Positions 9,374 through 18,323 of a DNA stretch of 64,000 nt are shown one piece after another. Position 1 is the stretch's first letter. Every line of letters starts with the position of its first letter. The position numbers and the translations under genes are program-made. The stretch is taken from positions 3,286,001 through 3,350,000 of the forward strand of contig NZ_CP074149.1 of assembly GCF_019968765.1 (NCBI RefSeq), given 5' to 3'. Origin of the DNA: Enterobacter sp. JBIWA008. GTDB lineage: Bacteria > Pseudomonadota > Gammaproteobacteria > Enterobacterales > Enterobacteriaceae. The notes below the pieces were generated by a model. It saw nothing but the letters and a program-made list of their open reading frames with translations, did no database searches and was not told the origin of the DNA.

Positions 9374-9485
9374 TCGTACCTCCTGTAAAAACAGCCCCAG
9401 GCATCACTTCCATCAGTTCCTGCGCGATAACCCGCTGTCCCGGCGGTGCGTTATCGAGTCGTTTCCACGTACAGCCACATAACAT
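9333..9485 (-). pseudogene. Unidentified 50-codon fragment opposite the DinI-like relic
   Basis: A minus-strand frame from an ATG at 9485 to a TAA at 9335-9333, 50 residues, reading CTWKRLDNAPPGQRVIAQEL and then a Gly/Thr-rich end (ILDDGTEIENTL). The composition looks like real coding sequence rather than random frame. There is no Shine-Dalgarno, and an in-frame stop sits five codons above the ATG, so it is probably the 3' end of a larger lost gene. I do not recognise the family. It overlaps the DinI-like ORF by about 41 bases, which suggests a junction made by deletion. The stretch 9486-9578 holds nothing else I can support. Confidence 0.3.
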
Positions 9486-9578
9486 TTCATTTTTTCAAGC
9501 GGTGGCTCAACCGGCCTGGTATTTGTTTTTATACATTGGTCGGAATTATTGACCCATGACCCGTTGGTAGCCGTGGCA

Positions 9579-10016
9579 TTACCACCAGCACGCTTTACCC
9601 AGCCGCCTTAAATTCTCTCGTTTAATGGGATTGGTACGTTTATGTTCGAGGGGAGTTTTCGGCTCCTGAAGGCCAAAATAGAGCAAGGCAGCTGAAAACA
9701 GACCGGGGAAAAGGGCTATCCAGAAAAGGGTACGAAAATCATTGTCCAGCAACAGCATTAAGCTTACGGCCACTAATTGGCCAAGAAATGCCCCTGTTGT
9801 ATCCATTCCCGCACTCCGTATTTCCGGAGGCGTGACGTCTGCCACCATCGCATCCCAACAGTGCCAGCCCCTTACCCTGCCCCAGGTAGTCGCCTATCAT
9901 TCCCGAAAAGACCTTAATAAAAAATGGCAGCAGGCTGTGAATACTCTCTGACGAGATATTCAGCAACATACTGACGCCCCCACAACCCAGACGCCTTTGG
10001 GGATCTGGCTGTGCAT
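9579..10016 (-). pseudogene. Degraded MFS transporter pseudogene
   Basis: Three pieces of one major facilitator transporter can be read in order on the minus strand. The N-terminus MHSQIPKGVWVVGRQ starts at 10016. A frameshift leads to NISSESIHSLLPFF, joined directly to IKVFSGMIGDYLGQGKG, which skips about 25 expected residues. Another shift leads to VADVTPPEIRSAG and GAFLGQLVAVSLMLLLDNDF, ending LRRLGKACWW at a stop at 9579. The middle of the protein (roughly 60-70 residues) and the whole C-terminal half are missing. An intact homologue would be about 400 residues, whereas this spans 438 bases. Its original substrate is unknown. Confidence 0.75.
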
Positions 10017-10123
10017 GGAAATCTGGAACGCATCTACCGCTCCTGCTTTAAAAACAGTTGCCAGAATGCTTGCAGGGTAGGATATCGCGGATTAAAAAAA
10101 ACTGAGGAGAGTGAGATGAGCCA

Positions 10124-10150
10124 TAAAAAAGCCATCCGGAAGGATGGCTT
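10124..10150 (-). terminator. Terminator after the small membrane protein
   Basis: On the minus strand GCCATCC-TTCC-GGATGGC is followed by six T residues, 20 bases past the stop of the gene at 10170-10430. Confidence 0.88.
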
Positions 10151-10169
10151 AGGTATCGCAAGTCGGCGC

Positions 10170-10430
10170 TTAATGCTTCTCACGTCCACCCAGGAAGAAA
10201 ATGCCCAGCGGGATGGCCAGCAGAACGGTGAACACCAGGCTGTAGACAAAGATCATCGCCGATTGCAGGACGTACATGCTGGTTGTCCAGGCAGAGAGGG
10301 GGATATTGTACTGTTCGATAACGCCAACAATGGTTGCTCGCCCCACGCACGCGGCAGCAATCAGAAACACGACCAGCAGCGCCAGGAGGAACTTGCGGCC
10401 TTCAGGCGTTTTCAGTTTTGCACGAACCAT
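10170..10430 (-). CDS. Small two-helix membrane protein, DUF2534-like
   Basis: An 86-residue protein with two clear hydrophobic segments, about residues 14-36 (FLLALLVVFLIAAACVG) and 56-80 (SAMIFVYSLVFTVLLAIPLG), and a charged N-terminus and C-terminus. I place it in the DUF2534 group of enterobacterial small membrane proteins from memory, with moderate confidence, and no function is known to me. It has its own terminator and an AGAGAG ribosome site before the ATG. It is divergent from eco across about 200 bases of AT-rich sequence. It is absent from this position in K-12. Confidence 0.7.
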   Translation of the reverse strand: MVRAKLKTPEGRKFLLALLVVFLIAAACVGRATIVGVIEQYNIPLSAWTTSMYVLQSAMIFVYSLVFTVLLAIPLGIFFLGGREKH

Positions 10431-10639
10431 CTCTCTACCCTTTTACAGATGAATAACAATATATAGGGTCTAAAATAACACGAACTGGCACCCGACTCCA
10501 TACCAGCACAAACAACCAATAAAAAGACCAATTAAAAGTACATAGCGCTACACAAAGTGAAAATATAAGTAAATAACACCAGTTATTCATAGTTGATATG
10601 TTAACCTGTTCGGGATCGTTTTGACCTAAAGGAATGACA

Positions 10640-11143
10640 ATGAAAAACGCACCTAAATTTGCCATCGCCCTTATCGCCGCCGCGTATGTCAGCACCAGCG
10701 CTTTTGCCAGCGAAACATCTAAAGAGCAGGCGCTGGAAAAAGTCGCCCCGTATCCAAAAGCGGATAAAGGGATGAAGCGTCAGGTGATCCAGCTGCCGGC
10801 ACAGCAGGATGAAGCGAATTTCAAAGTGGAACTGCTGATTGGCAAGACGCTGGAAGTGGATTGCAACCAGCATCGCCTGGGCGGTCAGCTGGAAAGCAAA
10901 ACGCTGGAAGGCTGGGGTTACGACTACTACGTCTTTGATAAAGTCACCTCTCCGGTCTCCACCATGATGGCCTGCCCGGACGGCAAGAAAGAGAAGAAAT
11001 TTGTGACGGCATATCTGGGCGACAACAGTCTGCTGCGCTACAACAGCAAGTTGCCAATCGTGGTCTATACGCCTGAAAACGTGGAAGTGAAGTATCGCGT
11101 GTGGAAGGCAGATGAGAACATCGGACAAGCGGTAGTACGTTGA
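10640..11143 (+). CDS. eco: Ecotin, periplasmic serine protease inhibitor
   Basis: Dimeric periplasmic inhibitor of trypsin-fold proteases such as trypsin, chymotrypsin, elastase and factor Xa. The start at 10640 is preferred over an in-frame ATG at 10634, because AAAGGA lies about 6 bases before 10640 but directly abuts 10634. This gives 167 residues. A signal peptide covers about residues 1-22 (cleavage after AFA). The reactive-site loop STMMACP carries the P1 methionine, and the two cysteines for the loop disulfide (DCNQHR and MACPDG) are present. The C-terminus [18 protein letters not shown] matches the family. It is convergent with mqo. Confidence 0.96.
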   Translation: MKNAPKFAIALIAAAYVSTSAFASETSKEQALEKVAPYPKADKGMKRQVIQLPAQQDEANFKVELLIGKTLEVDCNQHRLGGQLESKTLEGWGYDYYVFDKVTSPVSTMMACPDGKKEKKFVTAYLGDNSLLRYNSKLPIVVYTPENVEVKYRVWKADENIGQAVVR

Positions 11144-11149
11144 AATTAA

Positions 11150-11177
11150 GTCGGGTGGCGGCTTCGCCTTACCCGAC
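11150..11177. repeat. REP-type palindrome after eco
   Basis: GTCGGGT and ACCCGAC arms enclose GGCGGCTTCGCC, the usual form of an enterobacterial REP unit. It lies 7 bases past the eco stop codon. Confidence 0.8.
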
Positions 11178-11197
11178 TCGGAAAGGGGGCGCTTTGG

Positions 11198-11232
11198 TGC
11201 CCTCATCCCAACCCTCTCCCAACGGGAGAGGG
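11198..11232. repeat. CCCTCTCCC/GGGAGAGGG palindromic repeat, copy A
   Basis: TGCCCTCATCCCAACCCTCT continues into CCCAACGGGAGAGGG. The stem CCCTCTCCC/GGGAGAGGG is the hallmark of this repeat, which occurs four times in the window, each time near a gene 3' end (here eco and mqo). Confidence 0.8.
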
Positions 11233-11242
11233 AGAAAACGCT

Positions 11243-11270
11243 AAAAACGGTAACGAATGTTACCGTTTTT
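11243..11270. terminator. Terminator between eco and mqo
   Basis: AAAAACGGTAAC pairs with GTTACCGTTTTT around a short GAAT loop. A/T runs on both flanks make it usable by both convergent genes. Confidence 0.9.
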
Positions 11271-11279
11271 GCTTTTACC

Positions 11280-12929
11280 TTACAGCGCGATATCCGCAAC
11301 CGGTTTGTTTTCCGGCTGAGGCTTCAGCTCCGCTTTTGGCGCAGCATCCGCAGCCTGCGGTTTAATGTATTGCAGCTGCAGTACGCGGCTGGTGTATTCC
11401 AGCTCCTGCTCCGTCGCGCTCACGTTGCCGTTCAGCTTCGTGCCGTAGGATGGAATAATGGTTTTCAGCTTCGCCTGCCATTCCGGGCTGGCGACTTTAT
11501 CTTTAAACACTTTTTCCATCAGGTGCAGCATGATTGGCGCAGCGGTAGACGCGCCCGGTGAGGCACCCAGCAGCGCGGCGATGGTGCCATCCTTATCGCT
11601 CACCACTTCGGTACCCAGACGCAGCACGCCCCCCTCTTTCGGATCGCGCTTGATGATCTGTACGCGCTGGCCCGCCTGCCACAGGCGCCAGTCTTCTTTC
11701 TTCGCCTGCGGATAATACTCTTTCAGCGCCTCGAAACGGTCATCGTCAGAGAGCATCACCTGGCTAATCAGGTATTTCACCAGATCGAAGTTATCCAGAC
11801 CCACGTCCATCATCGGCTTGACGTTAGAGGTGGTCGTGGCGCTGAGCAGATCCCACAGGGAGCCATTTTTCAGGAACTTCGTGGAGAAGGTCGCGAACGG
11901 CCCAAACAGCACCACGCGTTTGCCGTCAAGCATACGGGTGTCGATGTGCGGAACAGACATCGGCGGTGCGCCAACGGAAGCCTGGCCGTACACTTTTGCC
12001 AGATGACGGTTCACCACTTCCGGGTTATCGGACACCAGGAACTGGCCGCCCACCGGGAAGCCCGCGTAGTCGTCAGCTTCCGGAATACCGGACTCCTGCA
12101 GCAGCTTCAGCGCCGCGCCGCCCGCACCGATAAAGACAAACTTCGCCTTGATGACGTGCTCGGCTTCGTTGTTTTTCAGATCGGCAACGGTCACGCTCCA
12201 GCTGTTATCCGCGTTGCGCTTGAAACCGCGCACTTCGGTGCTGAGCTGCAGGTTGAAGTTCTCTTTTTTCTTCAGAGACGTCACCAGCTGACGGGTAATT
12301 TCGCCGTAGTTAACGTCGGTACCAATTTCGGTACGGGTCGCCGCCACTTTCTGGTTCGGGTCACGACCTTCCATGACCAGCGGCGCCCACTCTTTAATCT
12401 GCGCGTGGTCTTCAGAGTATTTCATCCCGCGGAACAGCGTGCTCTGCTGCAGAGCGGCGTAGCGCGCGCGCAGGAAGTTGACGTTCTGCTCGCCCCACAC
12501 AAAGCTCATGTGCGGTACGGTATTGATGAAGGAGTGCGGGTCGTGCAGCACGCCGCTGTTGACCTGGTGAGACCAGAACTGGCGAGAAATCTGGAACGCC
12601 TCGTTGATCTCTACCGCCTTCTCGATACTAATGGAACCGTCCTTTTTCTGCGGCGTATAGTTCAGTTCCATGAGTGCCGAATGGCCGGTACCGGCGTTGT
12701 TCCAGCCGTTAGAACTCTCCTGCGCCACGCCATCAAGGCGCTCGACCATGGTCATTGACCAGTCCGGCTGCAGTTCTTGTAGATAGGTTCCCAGCGTGGC
12801 GCTCATGATACCGCCACCAATTAAAAGGACGTCCGTTTCCTGCTCTTTTGGTGCGTCAGCTTTCGCCGCCATGGAGACGGTGTTAAGCCCCACGGCCAGA
12901 GAAAAGAGCATGGCAGTCATTTTTTTCAT
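11280..12929 (-). CDS. mqo: Malate:quinone oxidoreductase
   Basis: FAD-dependent peripheral membrane enzyme that oxidises malate to oxaloacetate and passes electrons to quinones, bypassing NAD-linked malate dehydrogenase. It has 549 residues (K-12: 548). A short hydrophobic N-terminus ([20 protein letters not shown]) precedes the FAD-binding motif [14 protein letters not shown] at about residues 34-47. Conserved family segments [19 protein letters not shown] and [15 protein letters not shown] follow. The C-terminal tail is Pro/Ala/Lys-rich. It is divergent from the SulP gene over a 241-base AT-rich spacer (12930-13170) in which I see no clear operator. Confidence 0.97.
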   Translation of the reverse strand: MKKMTAMLFSLAVGLNTVSMAAKADAPKEQETDVLLIGGGIMSATLGTYLQELQPDWSMTMVERLDGVAQESSNGWNNAGTGHSALMELNYTPQKKDGSISIEKAVEINEAFQISRQFWSHQVNSGVLHDPHSFINTVPHMSFVWGEQNVNFLRARYAALQQSTLFRGMKYSEDHAQIKEWAPLVMEGRDPNQKVAATRTEIGTDVNYGEITRQLVTSLKKKENFNLQLSTEVRGFKRNADNSWSVTVADLKNNEAEHVIKAKFVFIGAGGAALKLLQESGIPEADDYAGFPVGGQFLVSDNPEVVNRHLAKVYGQASVGAPPMSVPHIDTRMLDGKRVVLFGPFATFSTKFLKNGSLWDLLSATTTSNVKPMMDVGLDNFDLVKYLISQVMLSDDDRFEALKEYYPQAKKEDWRLWQAGQRVQIIKRDPKEGGVLRLGTEVVSDKDGTIAALLGASPGASTAAPIMLHLMEKVFKDKVASPEWQAKLKTIIPSYGTKLNGNVSATEQELEYTSRVLQLQYIKPQAADAAPKAELKPQPENKPVADIAL

Positions 12930-13170
12930 AATTTATGCCTTAGTGTAAAAGTGCTTGATGCGTGGAAATTGCAGGTGAAAAAAGCTGCGGGGGCACGGTA
13001 ACAACTTTTAAATATTGTTTAAAGGTTACGAAATTATTGTAATTGTGAAATTTAATGATGGATTGTTTGTGAGGAATTATCGATGCATCTGGTAAAGGGC
13101 GATTTTACTGGCTAGTATGTTGCGTTTTGTGATCGCGCGCACGGAAGCCTGCCCTAACCAGCGAACCATT

Positions 13171-14406
13171 ATGTCCTTACCCCATTCTGCCGTATCCCCC
13201 GAAAACCGCGTAGCCAACGTGCTGCGTTCCCCTAAGCAGCTGACGCGTGAAACGCTGGCGGGCGTGATTACCGCCCTGGCACTGATCCCCGAAGTCATCT
13301 CATTTTCGGTGGTGGCGGGCGTTGACCCGAAGGTCAGCCTGATCGCCTCCGTGGTGCTGTGTCTTGCCCTGTCTGTACTGGGTGGTCGCCCGGCGATGGT
13401 CACGGCAGCGGCCGGTTCCGTGGCGCTGGTCATTGGTCCGATGGTGCATCAGCACGGCGTACAGTACATTCTTCCCGCCGTACTGATGGCTGGCGTGATT
13501 CAGATTCTGTTTGGCGTGCTGGGCATGGCAAGGCTGATGCGCTTTATTTCCCAGTCGGTCATGACCGGGTTTGTTAACGCCCTGGGCATATTGATTTTCT
13601 TCGCTCAGGTGCCGCATTTCTGGAGCCGAAGCCCGCTGATTGTAGGCCTGTTCGTGCTGACGCTGCTGATCGTGCTGTGGGTGCCGCGCTATATCAAAAG
13701 CATCCCTTCCCCGCTGATTGCGATTGTTGTGCTTACCTTGTTCACCGTTTCAACCGACCAAATCCTGCCGACAGTGGGCGATGAAGGCTCCATGAGCGGC
13801 GGTTTGCCGGGTCTTACCGAGCTGCTGGTCCCCATCAATGTACAGACGCTGAGCATTATCTGGCCGTGCGCGTTGAGCATCGCCTTTGTCGGCCTGCTTG
13901 AATCCCTGCTGACGGCAAAGCTGGTGGATGAGCTGACCGCGACACCGTCAGGTAAACGCCGCGAAAGCATTGGATTAGGCGTCGGCAATATTCTGGCCGG
14001 ATTTTATGGCGGTATTGCAGGCTGCGCGATGATCGGACAAACCATCGTCAACGTGGAGATGGGGAAAGGTCGAAGCCGCATTTCAACCTTTGCAGCGGGC
14101 ATCGTGCTGCTTATCCTGGTGACGGCGCTCAGCGACGTGATGGCCAAAATCCCGATGGCGGTGCTGGCGGGGATTATGGCGATTGTCGCCGTCAAAACCT
14201 TCAGCTGGCACAGCCTTCACCCAGCCACGGTGAAAACTGCCCCGATTGCAGAAACGGCAGTCATGCTTGTCACCGTAGCCGCCACGGTATCAACCGGCAA
14301 TCTGGCGATTGGCGTGCTGGGCGGGATTATCGTCATGGCACTCCTCCCCGCCCGCATTAAGCGTCGGCTCAAAGCAGAAAAATCGTCGCCAGCCCAAGAA
14401 AAATAA
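13171..14406 (+). CDS. SulP-family anion transporter lacking a STAS domain
   Basis: A membrane protein of the SLC26/SulP superfamily, which moves sulfate, bicarbonate or carboxylates. The hallmark segment GVITALALIPEVISFSVVAG near the N-terminus and about ten to twelve hydrophobic segments support this. It has 411 residues from the chosen start MSLPHSAVSPENRV. An in-frame ATG at 13117 would add 18 residues that do not resemble the family, and neither start has a strong ribosome site. The protein ends shortly after the membrane domain (RIKRRLKAEKSSPAQEK), so the cytoplasmic STAS domain of proteins such as DauA is absent. Its 3' end overlaps the convergent mgtE by 38 bases. The substrate cannot be inferred. 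Not present here in K-12. Confidence 0.85.
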   Translation: MSLPHSAVSPENRVANVLRSPKQLTRETLAGVITALALIPEVISFSVVAGVDPKVSLIASVVLCLALSVLGGRPAMVTAAAGSVALVIGPMVHQHGVQYILPAVLMAGVIQILFGVLGMARLMRFISQSVMTGFVNALGILIFFAQVPHFWSRSPLIVGLFVLTLLIVLWVPRYIKSIPSPLIAIVVLTLFTVSTDQILPTVGDEGSMSGGLPGLTELLVPINVQTLSIIWPCALSIAFVGLLESLLTAKLVDELTATPSGKRRESIGLGVGNILAGFYGGIAGCAMIGQTIVNVEMGKGRSRISTFAAGIVLLILVTALSDVMAKIPMAVLAGIMAIVAVKTFSWHSLHPATVKTAPIAETAVMLVTVAATVSTGNLAIGVLGGIIVMALLPARIKRRLKAEKSSPAQEK

Positions 14407-15808
14407 AGAAACCGCCGGTATCGGTGATGGCGGTGATCATCACGCTCGACCCCACCGCGGGGTCGCGCCCCAGTTTGGTCATGGTCAGCGGGATAATGAC
14501 CCCCATCATCGATGCTACGAGCAGATTCAGCACCATCGCCAGCATCATCACGCCGCCTAACGCCATATCGTCGTACAGCCACCAGGTGATGCCGCCCATA
14601 ATGCCGCCCCACACCAGGCCGTTAATCAGCGCAACACCCATTTCTCTTAAGATCAGGAAAGTAAAGTTACCGGGCTGAATGTTCTCCAGCGCCAGCGCGC
14701 GGACGATCATGGTAATGGTCTGGTTTCCGGTGTTGCCGCCAATTCCGGCCACAATCGGCATCAGCGAGGCCAGCGCCACCAGCTGAGAAATGGTGTGTTC
14801 AAAACCGTCAATCACGCGAGAGGCGATAAACGCGGTGCACAGGTTAATCGCCAGCCACGCCCAGCGCGTTTTCACCGCCTTGCCGACGGAGGCATGGACG
14901 TCATCTTCGGCGCTGATCCCCCCGAGCGCACGCAGGTCGTTGTCGGTTTCTTCGTAGACCACATCAACGATTTCATCGATGGTCAGACGCCCCATCAGTT
15001 TGCCGACGGAATCCACGACGGCGGCACTGACGAGGTCGTCACGCTCGAAGGTACGCGCCGCTTTCTCCGCATCGTCTTCCGGAGAGAAGACCATCGGCTC
15101 GTTTTCCATCACCTCGCTCACCTTCCGCTGGGTGCTGTTGAGCAGGATGGTTTTCAGCTCCAGCTCGCCGAGCAGGGTTTTATCCCGGGAGGTGACAAAC
15201 AGTTTATCGGTGTTGTCCGGCATTTTGCCCAGGCGACGCAGGTAGCGCTGCACGGTACCGAGCGTCACGTCAGGTCGCACGGTGATAACGCCGAACTCCA
15301 TGATCGCGCCGACGCTGTTTTTCTCGTAGTGCATCACCTGGCGCACGCGCGCGCGTTCATCGGCAGGCAGTGACGCCAGCAGGCGGCCGGTCAGGTTTCG
15401 CGGCAGGTGCTGAACGAGGTAAATCTGCTCGTCGATATCCAGGGTTTGCACAGCGTCGAGAATATCCCGATCGCTCATCTCGTCGATCAGGTCGTCCCAG
15501 ACGTTTTCGGAGGCCTCGAGCAGCACCTGCCCGCGCTCGTGATCCTGCACCAGACGCCACAGGGCGTGACGTTCTTCCGAGGGAAGCGCTTCAAGGGTAT
15601 CCGCCAGATCCGGCGGGGGTAAATGAGCAACCAGCGCACCTACCTCAGCAATATCGTCGGCCAGGGTGCCAACATCATATTGCTCAGCCAGGGTCAGTTT
15701 GCCTAATAGCGTAGAAGTGACCGCTTTATCGGTCGTGAGAAGCCAGATGAGTCGCGCACGTTCCTGGTCACGCTGTCTGGCGCTGTTTTTCTTTAATACC
15801 GACATCAA
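14369..15808 (-). CDS. mgtE: MgtE-family magnesium channel/transporter
   Basis: Inner-membrane Mg2+ channel gated by cytoplasmic Mg2+. The 479 residues follow the standard order. An N-terminal helical domain with LP/L repeats (LPPPDLADTLEALPSEER; LPRNLTGRLLASLPADER) is followed by two CBS domains at about residues 160-290 (VGAIMEFGVITVRPDV; VSEVMENEPMVFSPED). Five membrane segments then include GGNTGNQT and the pore region ITDTGGFFIFLGLA with the conserved aspartate. It overlaps the convergent SulP gene at the 3' ends. No Mg2+ riboswitch could be recognised in the 145-base upstream spacer. K-12 has no mgtE. Confidence 0.93.
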   Translation of the reverse strand: MMSVLKKNSARQRDQERARLIWLLTTDKAVTSTLLGKLTLAEQYDVGTLADDIAEVGALVAHLPPPDLADTLEALPSEERHALWRLVQDHERGQVLLEASENVWDDLIDEMSDRDILDAVQTLDIDEQIYLVQHLPRNLTGRLLASLPADERARVRQVMHYEKNSVGAIMEFGVITVRPDVTLGTVQRYLRRLGKMPDNTDKLFVTSRDKTLLGELELKTILLNSTQRKVSEVMENEPMVFSPEDDAEKAARTFERDDLVSAAVVDSVGKLMGRLTIDEIVDVVYEETDNDLRALGGISAEDDVHASVGKAVKTRWAWLAINLCTAFIASRVIDGFEHTISQLVALASLMPIVAGIGGNTGNQTITMIVRALALENIQPGNFTFLILREMGVALINGLVWGGIMGGITWWLYDDMALGGVMMLAMVLNLLVASMMGVIIPLTMTKLGRDPAVGSSVMITAITDTGGFFIFLGLATIFLL

Positions 15809-15917
15809 TCATAAATCCATTAAATGAGTTGAGGTTAAGCATAGCGCGGGGATATGTAAATAAGAATAAACAACGGGACGGGATGGAGAAAAAAGCGTCA
15901 TTACGGCCACGATCTAT

Positions 15918-15953
15918 CCCCTCTCCCTGTGGGAGAGGGTTAGGGTGAGGGCA
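15918..15953. repeat. CCCTCTCCC/GGGAGAGGG palindromic repeat, copy B
   Basis: CCCCTCTCCCTGTGGGAGAG continues into GGTTAGGGTGAGGGCA. It directly abuts the yojI stop codon at 15954-15956 and lies beyond the mgtE start. In yojI's orientation it reads TGCCCTCACCC first, as in the other copies. Confidence 0.8.
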
Positions 15954-17597
15954 TCAGGCCGTGCGCGCTACCGCGTCACGCGAGGCCGCATCGCGCTCTT
16001 CACCGGTCAGCTCGCTCAGCCTGCCGTCACGCATCTCCAGCAGGCGATCAGCATGAATGAAGTAGTGATCGTCATGGCTGATGGCGAAAATGGTTTTGCC
16101 CATCTCCTGCATCAGCGGCAGCAGCACCTGGTAAAACTCGCGGCGGAAATGCGGGTCCTGATCCGCCGCCCACTCATCCAGCAGGATGATGTCACGCTCT
16201 TCCGCCAGCGCCAGCAGCAGCGCCACGCGCTTTTTCTGCCCTTTGGAAAGCTTCAGGTTGAGGATCTTCCCGTCCTGTAACTCCAGCTTGTGCGACATCT
16301 GCAGCTGCGAAAGCCATTTTTCCACCAGCGCAGGATTGGCCGGTTGCCCTTCCGGCCCCAGCAGCCGATCGAACAGCCAGACGTCGGTGAACACCGCCGA
16401 GAAAAGCTTGCGGTAATCCTCGGGCTTCTCCGCGCTCAGCGCCGTGCCATCCAGCAAAATCTCGCCCGACTGCGGCTGATAGAGCCCGGTAAGCAGCATC
16501 GCCAGCGTCGATTTACCGCTGCCGTTGCCGCCGATGAGGAACAGCAGTTCACCACGGTGGATCGTGAGGTTGACAGGCCCCACGGAGAAGGCGCTGTCCT
16601 GATAGCGGAACGTGACGTTACGCATCTCCAGCGTCTGCCAGTTCGGGAAGGCCTGCGGGCGCGGAAATTCCGCTTTAAACGGCGCGAGATCGAATTTTTT
16701 GAGCTTGTTAAATGCCACCTGCGCACTCAGCAAGGTGGGCAACGCGCCGACCGCCGAGAGCAGCGGCGTGCGTAAAAACAGCAGCGTCAGCGAGTAGGTT
16801 GCCGCTACGTTGGTGTCCGCCCAGCCCAGGCTGTTCGCCATCCAGAATACCAGGCCAATGGCACCCAGCATCATGATGTTTGACCAGTTCACCGCGCTCA
16901 GGTGGAAGGTATCGGCGCGAATAATATGATGGCGATATTCGCGCGCGTCCGGGATATAGAGATGATTAAAGATATGCTCGGCGCGCTCGCGATTAAGAGT
17001 GAGCTCTTTGCGCCCTTCCAGCACCGTCTGGTAATCGTTATAGAGCTTATCTTCGGTTTCGCGCAGCACCGCCATGTGTTTATAGACGCGCGACACCAGC
17101 ACAAAGCCGCCCCAGATCGTAATGGCAATCCACAGCGCGGTCACCGCCAGCATTTTGGTCGAAAGCCAGGCGAGATAAGCGGCCGAGCCAAAGGTCAGAA
17201 TGATCCCCTGCACCAGCTCCGGCAGACGAACGAACGCGATGGTAATGGCGCGCACGTCGCTGGTCAGCCCCGCCAGCAGGGAAGCGCTGCCGAGCTGCTC
17301 AACGCGCTCTATCTGGGTGTCCAGGATCCGCTTGATAAACTCACTGCGCAAACGGAAAACGAAATGGTGCCCGAGCGCGGTCAGCGCAAGCTGGGAGCCG
17401 AGCGTAACCGCCATCAACAGGAGCAGCAGGCCGAGAAACTCCGGCAATACGGAGATCGAGGTGTCGACCATTTCAATCAACCGCAAGTTAATAAACGCGA
17501 TCAGGCCAATACCAAGGGCGGCGCTGGCAAGACTTAAGGCCATTACGGCGATGAAGGGCCAGCGATACTGACGCCAGACAAGGAGAAGTAGTTGCAT
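15954..17597 (-). CDS. yojI: Microcin J25 efflux ABC transporter YojI
   Basis: Fused permease-ATPase half-transporter. In E. coli it exports microcin J25, working with TolC, and affects cysteine export. The start [15 protein letters not shown] at 17597 gives 547 residues, equal to E. coli; a longer in-frame reading to 17657 is rejected. About six membrane segments fill residues 1-300. The ATPase has Walker A GGNGSGKS, signature LSKGQKKR and Walker [15 protein letters not shown], followed by the switch histidine ISHDD. It lies 69 bases downstream of alkB in the same direction, and its stop codon touches a palindromic repeat. Confidence 0.95.
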   Translation of the reverse strand: MQLLLLVWRQYRWPFIAVMALSLASAALGIGLIAFINLRLIEMVDTSISVLPEFLGLLLLLMAVTLGSQLALTALGHHFVFRLRSEFIKRILDTQIERVEQLGSASLLAGLTSDVRAITIAFVRLPELVQGIILTFGSAAYLAWLSTKMLAVTALWIAITIWGGFVLVSRVYKHMAVLRETEDKLYNDYQTVLEGRKELTLNRERAEHIFNHLYIPDAREYRHHIIRADTFHLSAVNWSNIMMLGAIGLVFWMANSLGWADTNVAATYSLTLLFLRTPLLSAVGALPTLLSAQVAFNKLKKFDLAPFKAEFPRPQAFPNWQTLEMRNVTFRYQDSAFSVGPVNLTIHRGELLFLIGGNGSGKSTLAMLLTGLYQPQSGEILLDGTALSAEKPEDYRKLFSAVFTDVWLFDRLLGPEGQPANPALVEKWLSQLQMSHKLELQDGKILNLKLSKGQKKRVALLLALAEERDIILLDEWAADQDPHFRREFYQVLLPLMQEMGKTIFAISHDDHYFIHADRLLEMRDGRLSELTGEERDAASRDAVARTA

Positions 17598-17666
17598 GCA
17601 GGCAATCCGGACAATAAAAATCAGCCAGCAGTGTAAACTGCCCTGCGCGGACATCAAGAATAATTC

Positions 17667-18323
17667 TTATTTTAGTTTACTGTGCCCCGCCTGACGGAAG
17701 GTCAGGTTGAAACGGTACTCGCCCGTGAGCGGGTGGACCCCGGGCTTCAGCGGCTGAATGCCGTGATAATAAAGCCGCGACTCCCTGCCCCACACCACCA
17801 CATCGCCATGTTCCAGCATGATGCGCTTGAGCGGGTCGTTGCGGCGCAATCCCCCAAACTGGAAGACGGCAGGCAAACCTAACGATACCGAGACGATAGG
17901 CGCGCGCAGATCGGGTTCATCCTTGTCCTGATGCAGCGAGAGCTTCGCACCGACGGCGTAGCGGTTGATCAGGCAGGCATCAGGACGAAAGTCAGGATAA
18001 TCTGCCGCCACGGCGGCCTCGTAACAAAGTGCCTGAAAAACCGCAGGCATGGGAGGCCACGGCTGGCCGGTCGTGGGATCGTTCGGAGCATACACATACC
18101 CACGCTCGTTCGTCGCCCAGCCCAGTTCGCCGCAGTTGGCCATGGCCACCGACATGGTGTAACCGCCCGGCGTCACCATATGGCGAAACGGTGAAACCGC
18201 CGTCACCTCGTCGATACCGGCAAGCAGCGCTGCCGCACGGGAGAGTGCAAAGCGGCGCAGGATCGTTGCCCCCGGGGCAAGCGGCTCCTGCCAGGGTTCA
18301 GCATCCGCAAAAAGATCGAGCAT
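17667..18323 (-). CDS. alkB: DNA/RNA oxidative demethylase AlkB
   Basis: Fe(II)/2-oxoglutarate dioxygenase that reverses 1-methyladenine and 3-methylcytosine lesions. It has 218 residues (K-12: 216). The iron ligands are visible as HQDKDEPDL (His-x-Asp) and the later histidine in LYYHGIQPLKPG, with the 2-oxoglutarate arginines in GEYRFNLTFRQ. Substrate-recognition residues around the N-terminal GGYTMSVAMANCGELGW are typical. Its ATG shares one base with the ada stop (TAATG), so ada and alkB form one translationally coupled operon under Ada control. Confidence 0.97.
   Translation of the reverse strand: MLDLFADAEPWQEPLAPGATILRRFALSRAAALLAGIDEVTAVSPFRHMVTPGGYTMSVAMANCGELGWATNERGYVYAPNDPTTGQPWPPMPAVFQALCYEAAVAADYPDFRPDACLINRYAVGAKLSLHQDKDEPDLRAPIVSVSLGLPAVFQFGGLRRNDPLKRIMLEHGDVVVWGRESRLYYHGIQPLKPGVHPLTGEYRFNLTFRQAGHSKLK

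Noticed and set aside
9374..9578. Possible second phage attachment site (repeat of the tRNA-Pro 3' end)
   Set aside because: I looked for a second copy of GTTCAAATCCTCTCGTGCC downstream of the tRNA and saw none, so no att pair can be claimed.
15809..15917. Mg2+ riboswitch (M-box or mgtA-type leader) upstream of mgtE
   Set aside because: The spacer is short and shows no recognisable conserved core or long structured leader.
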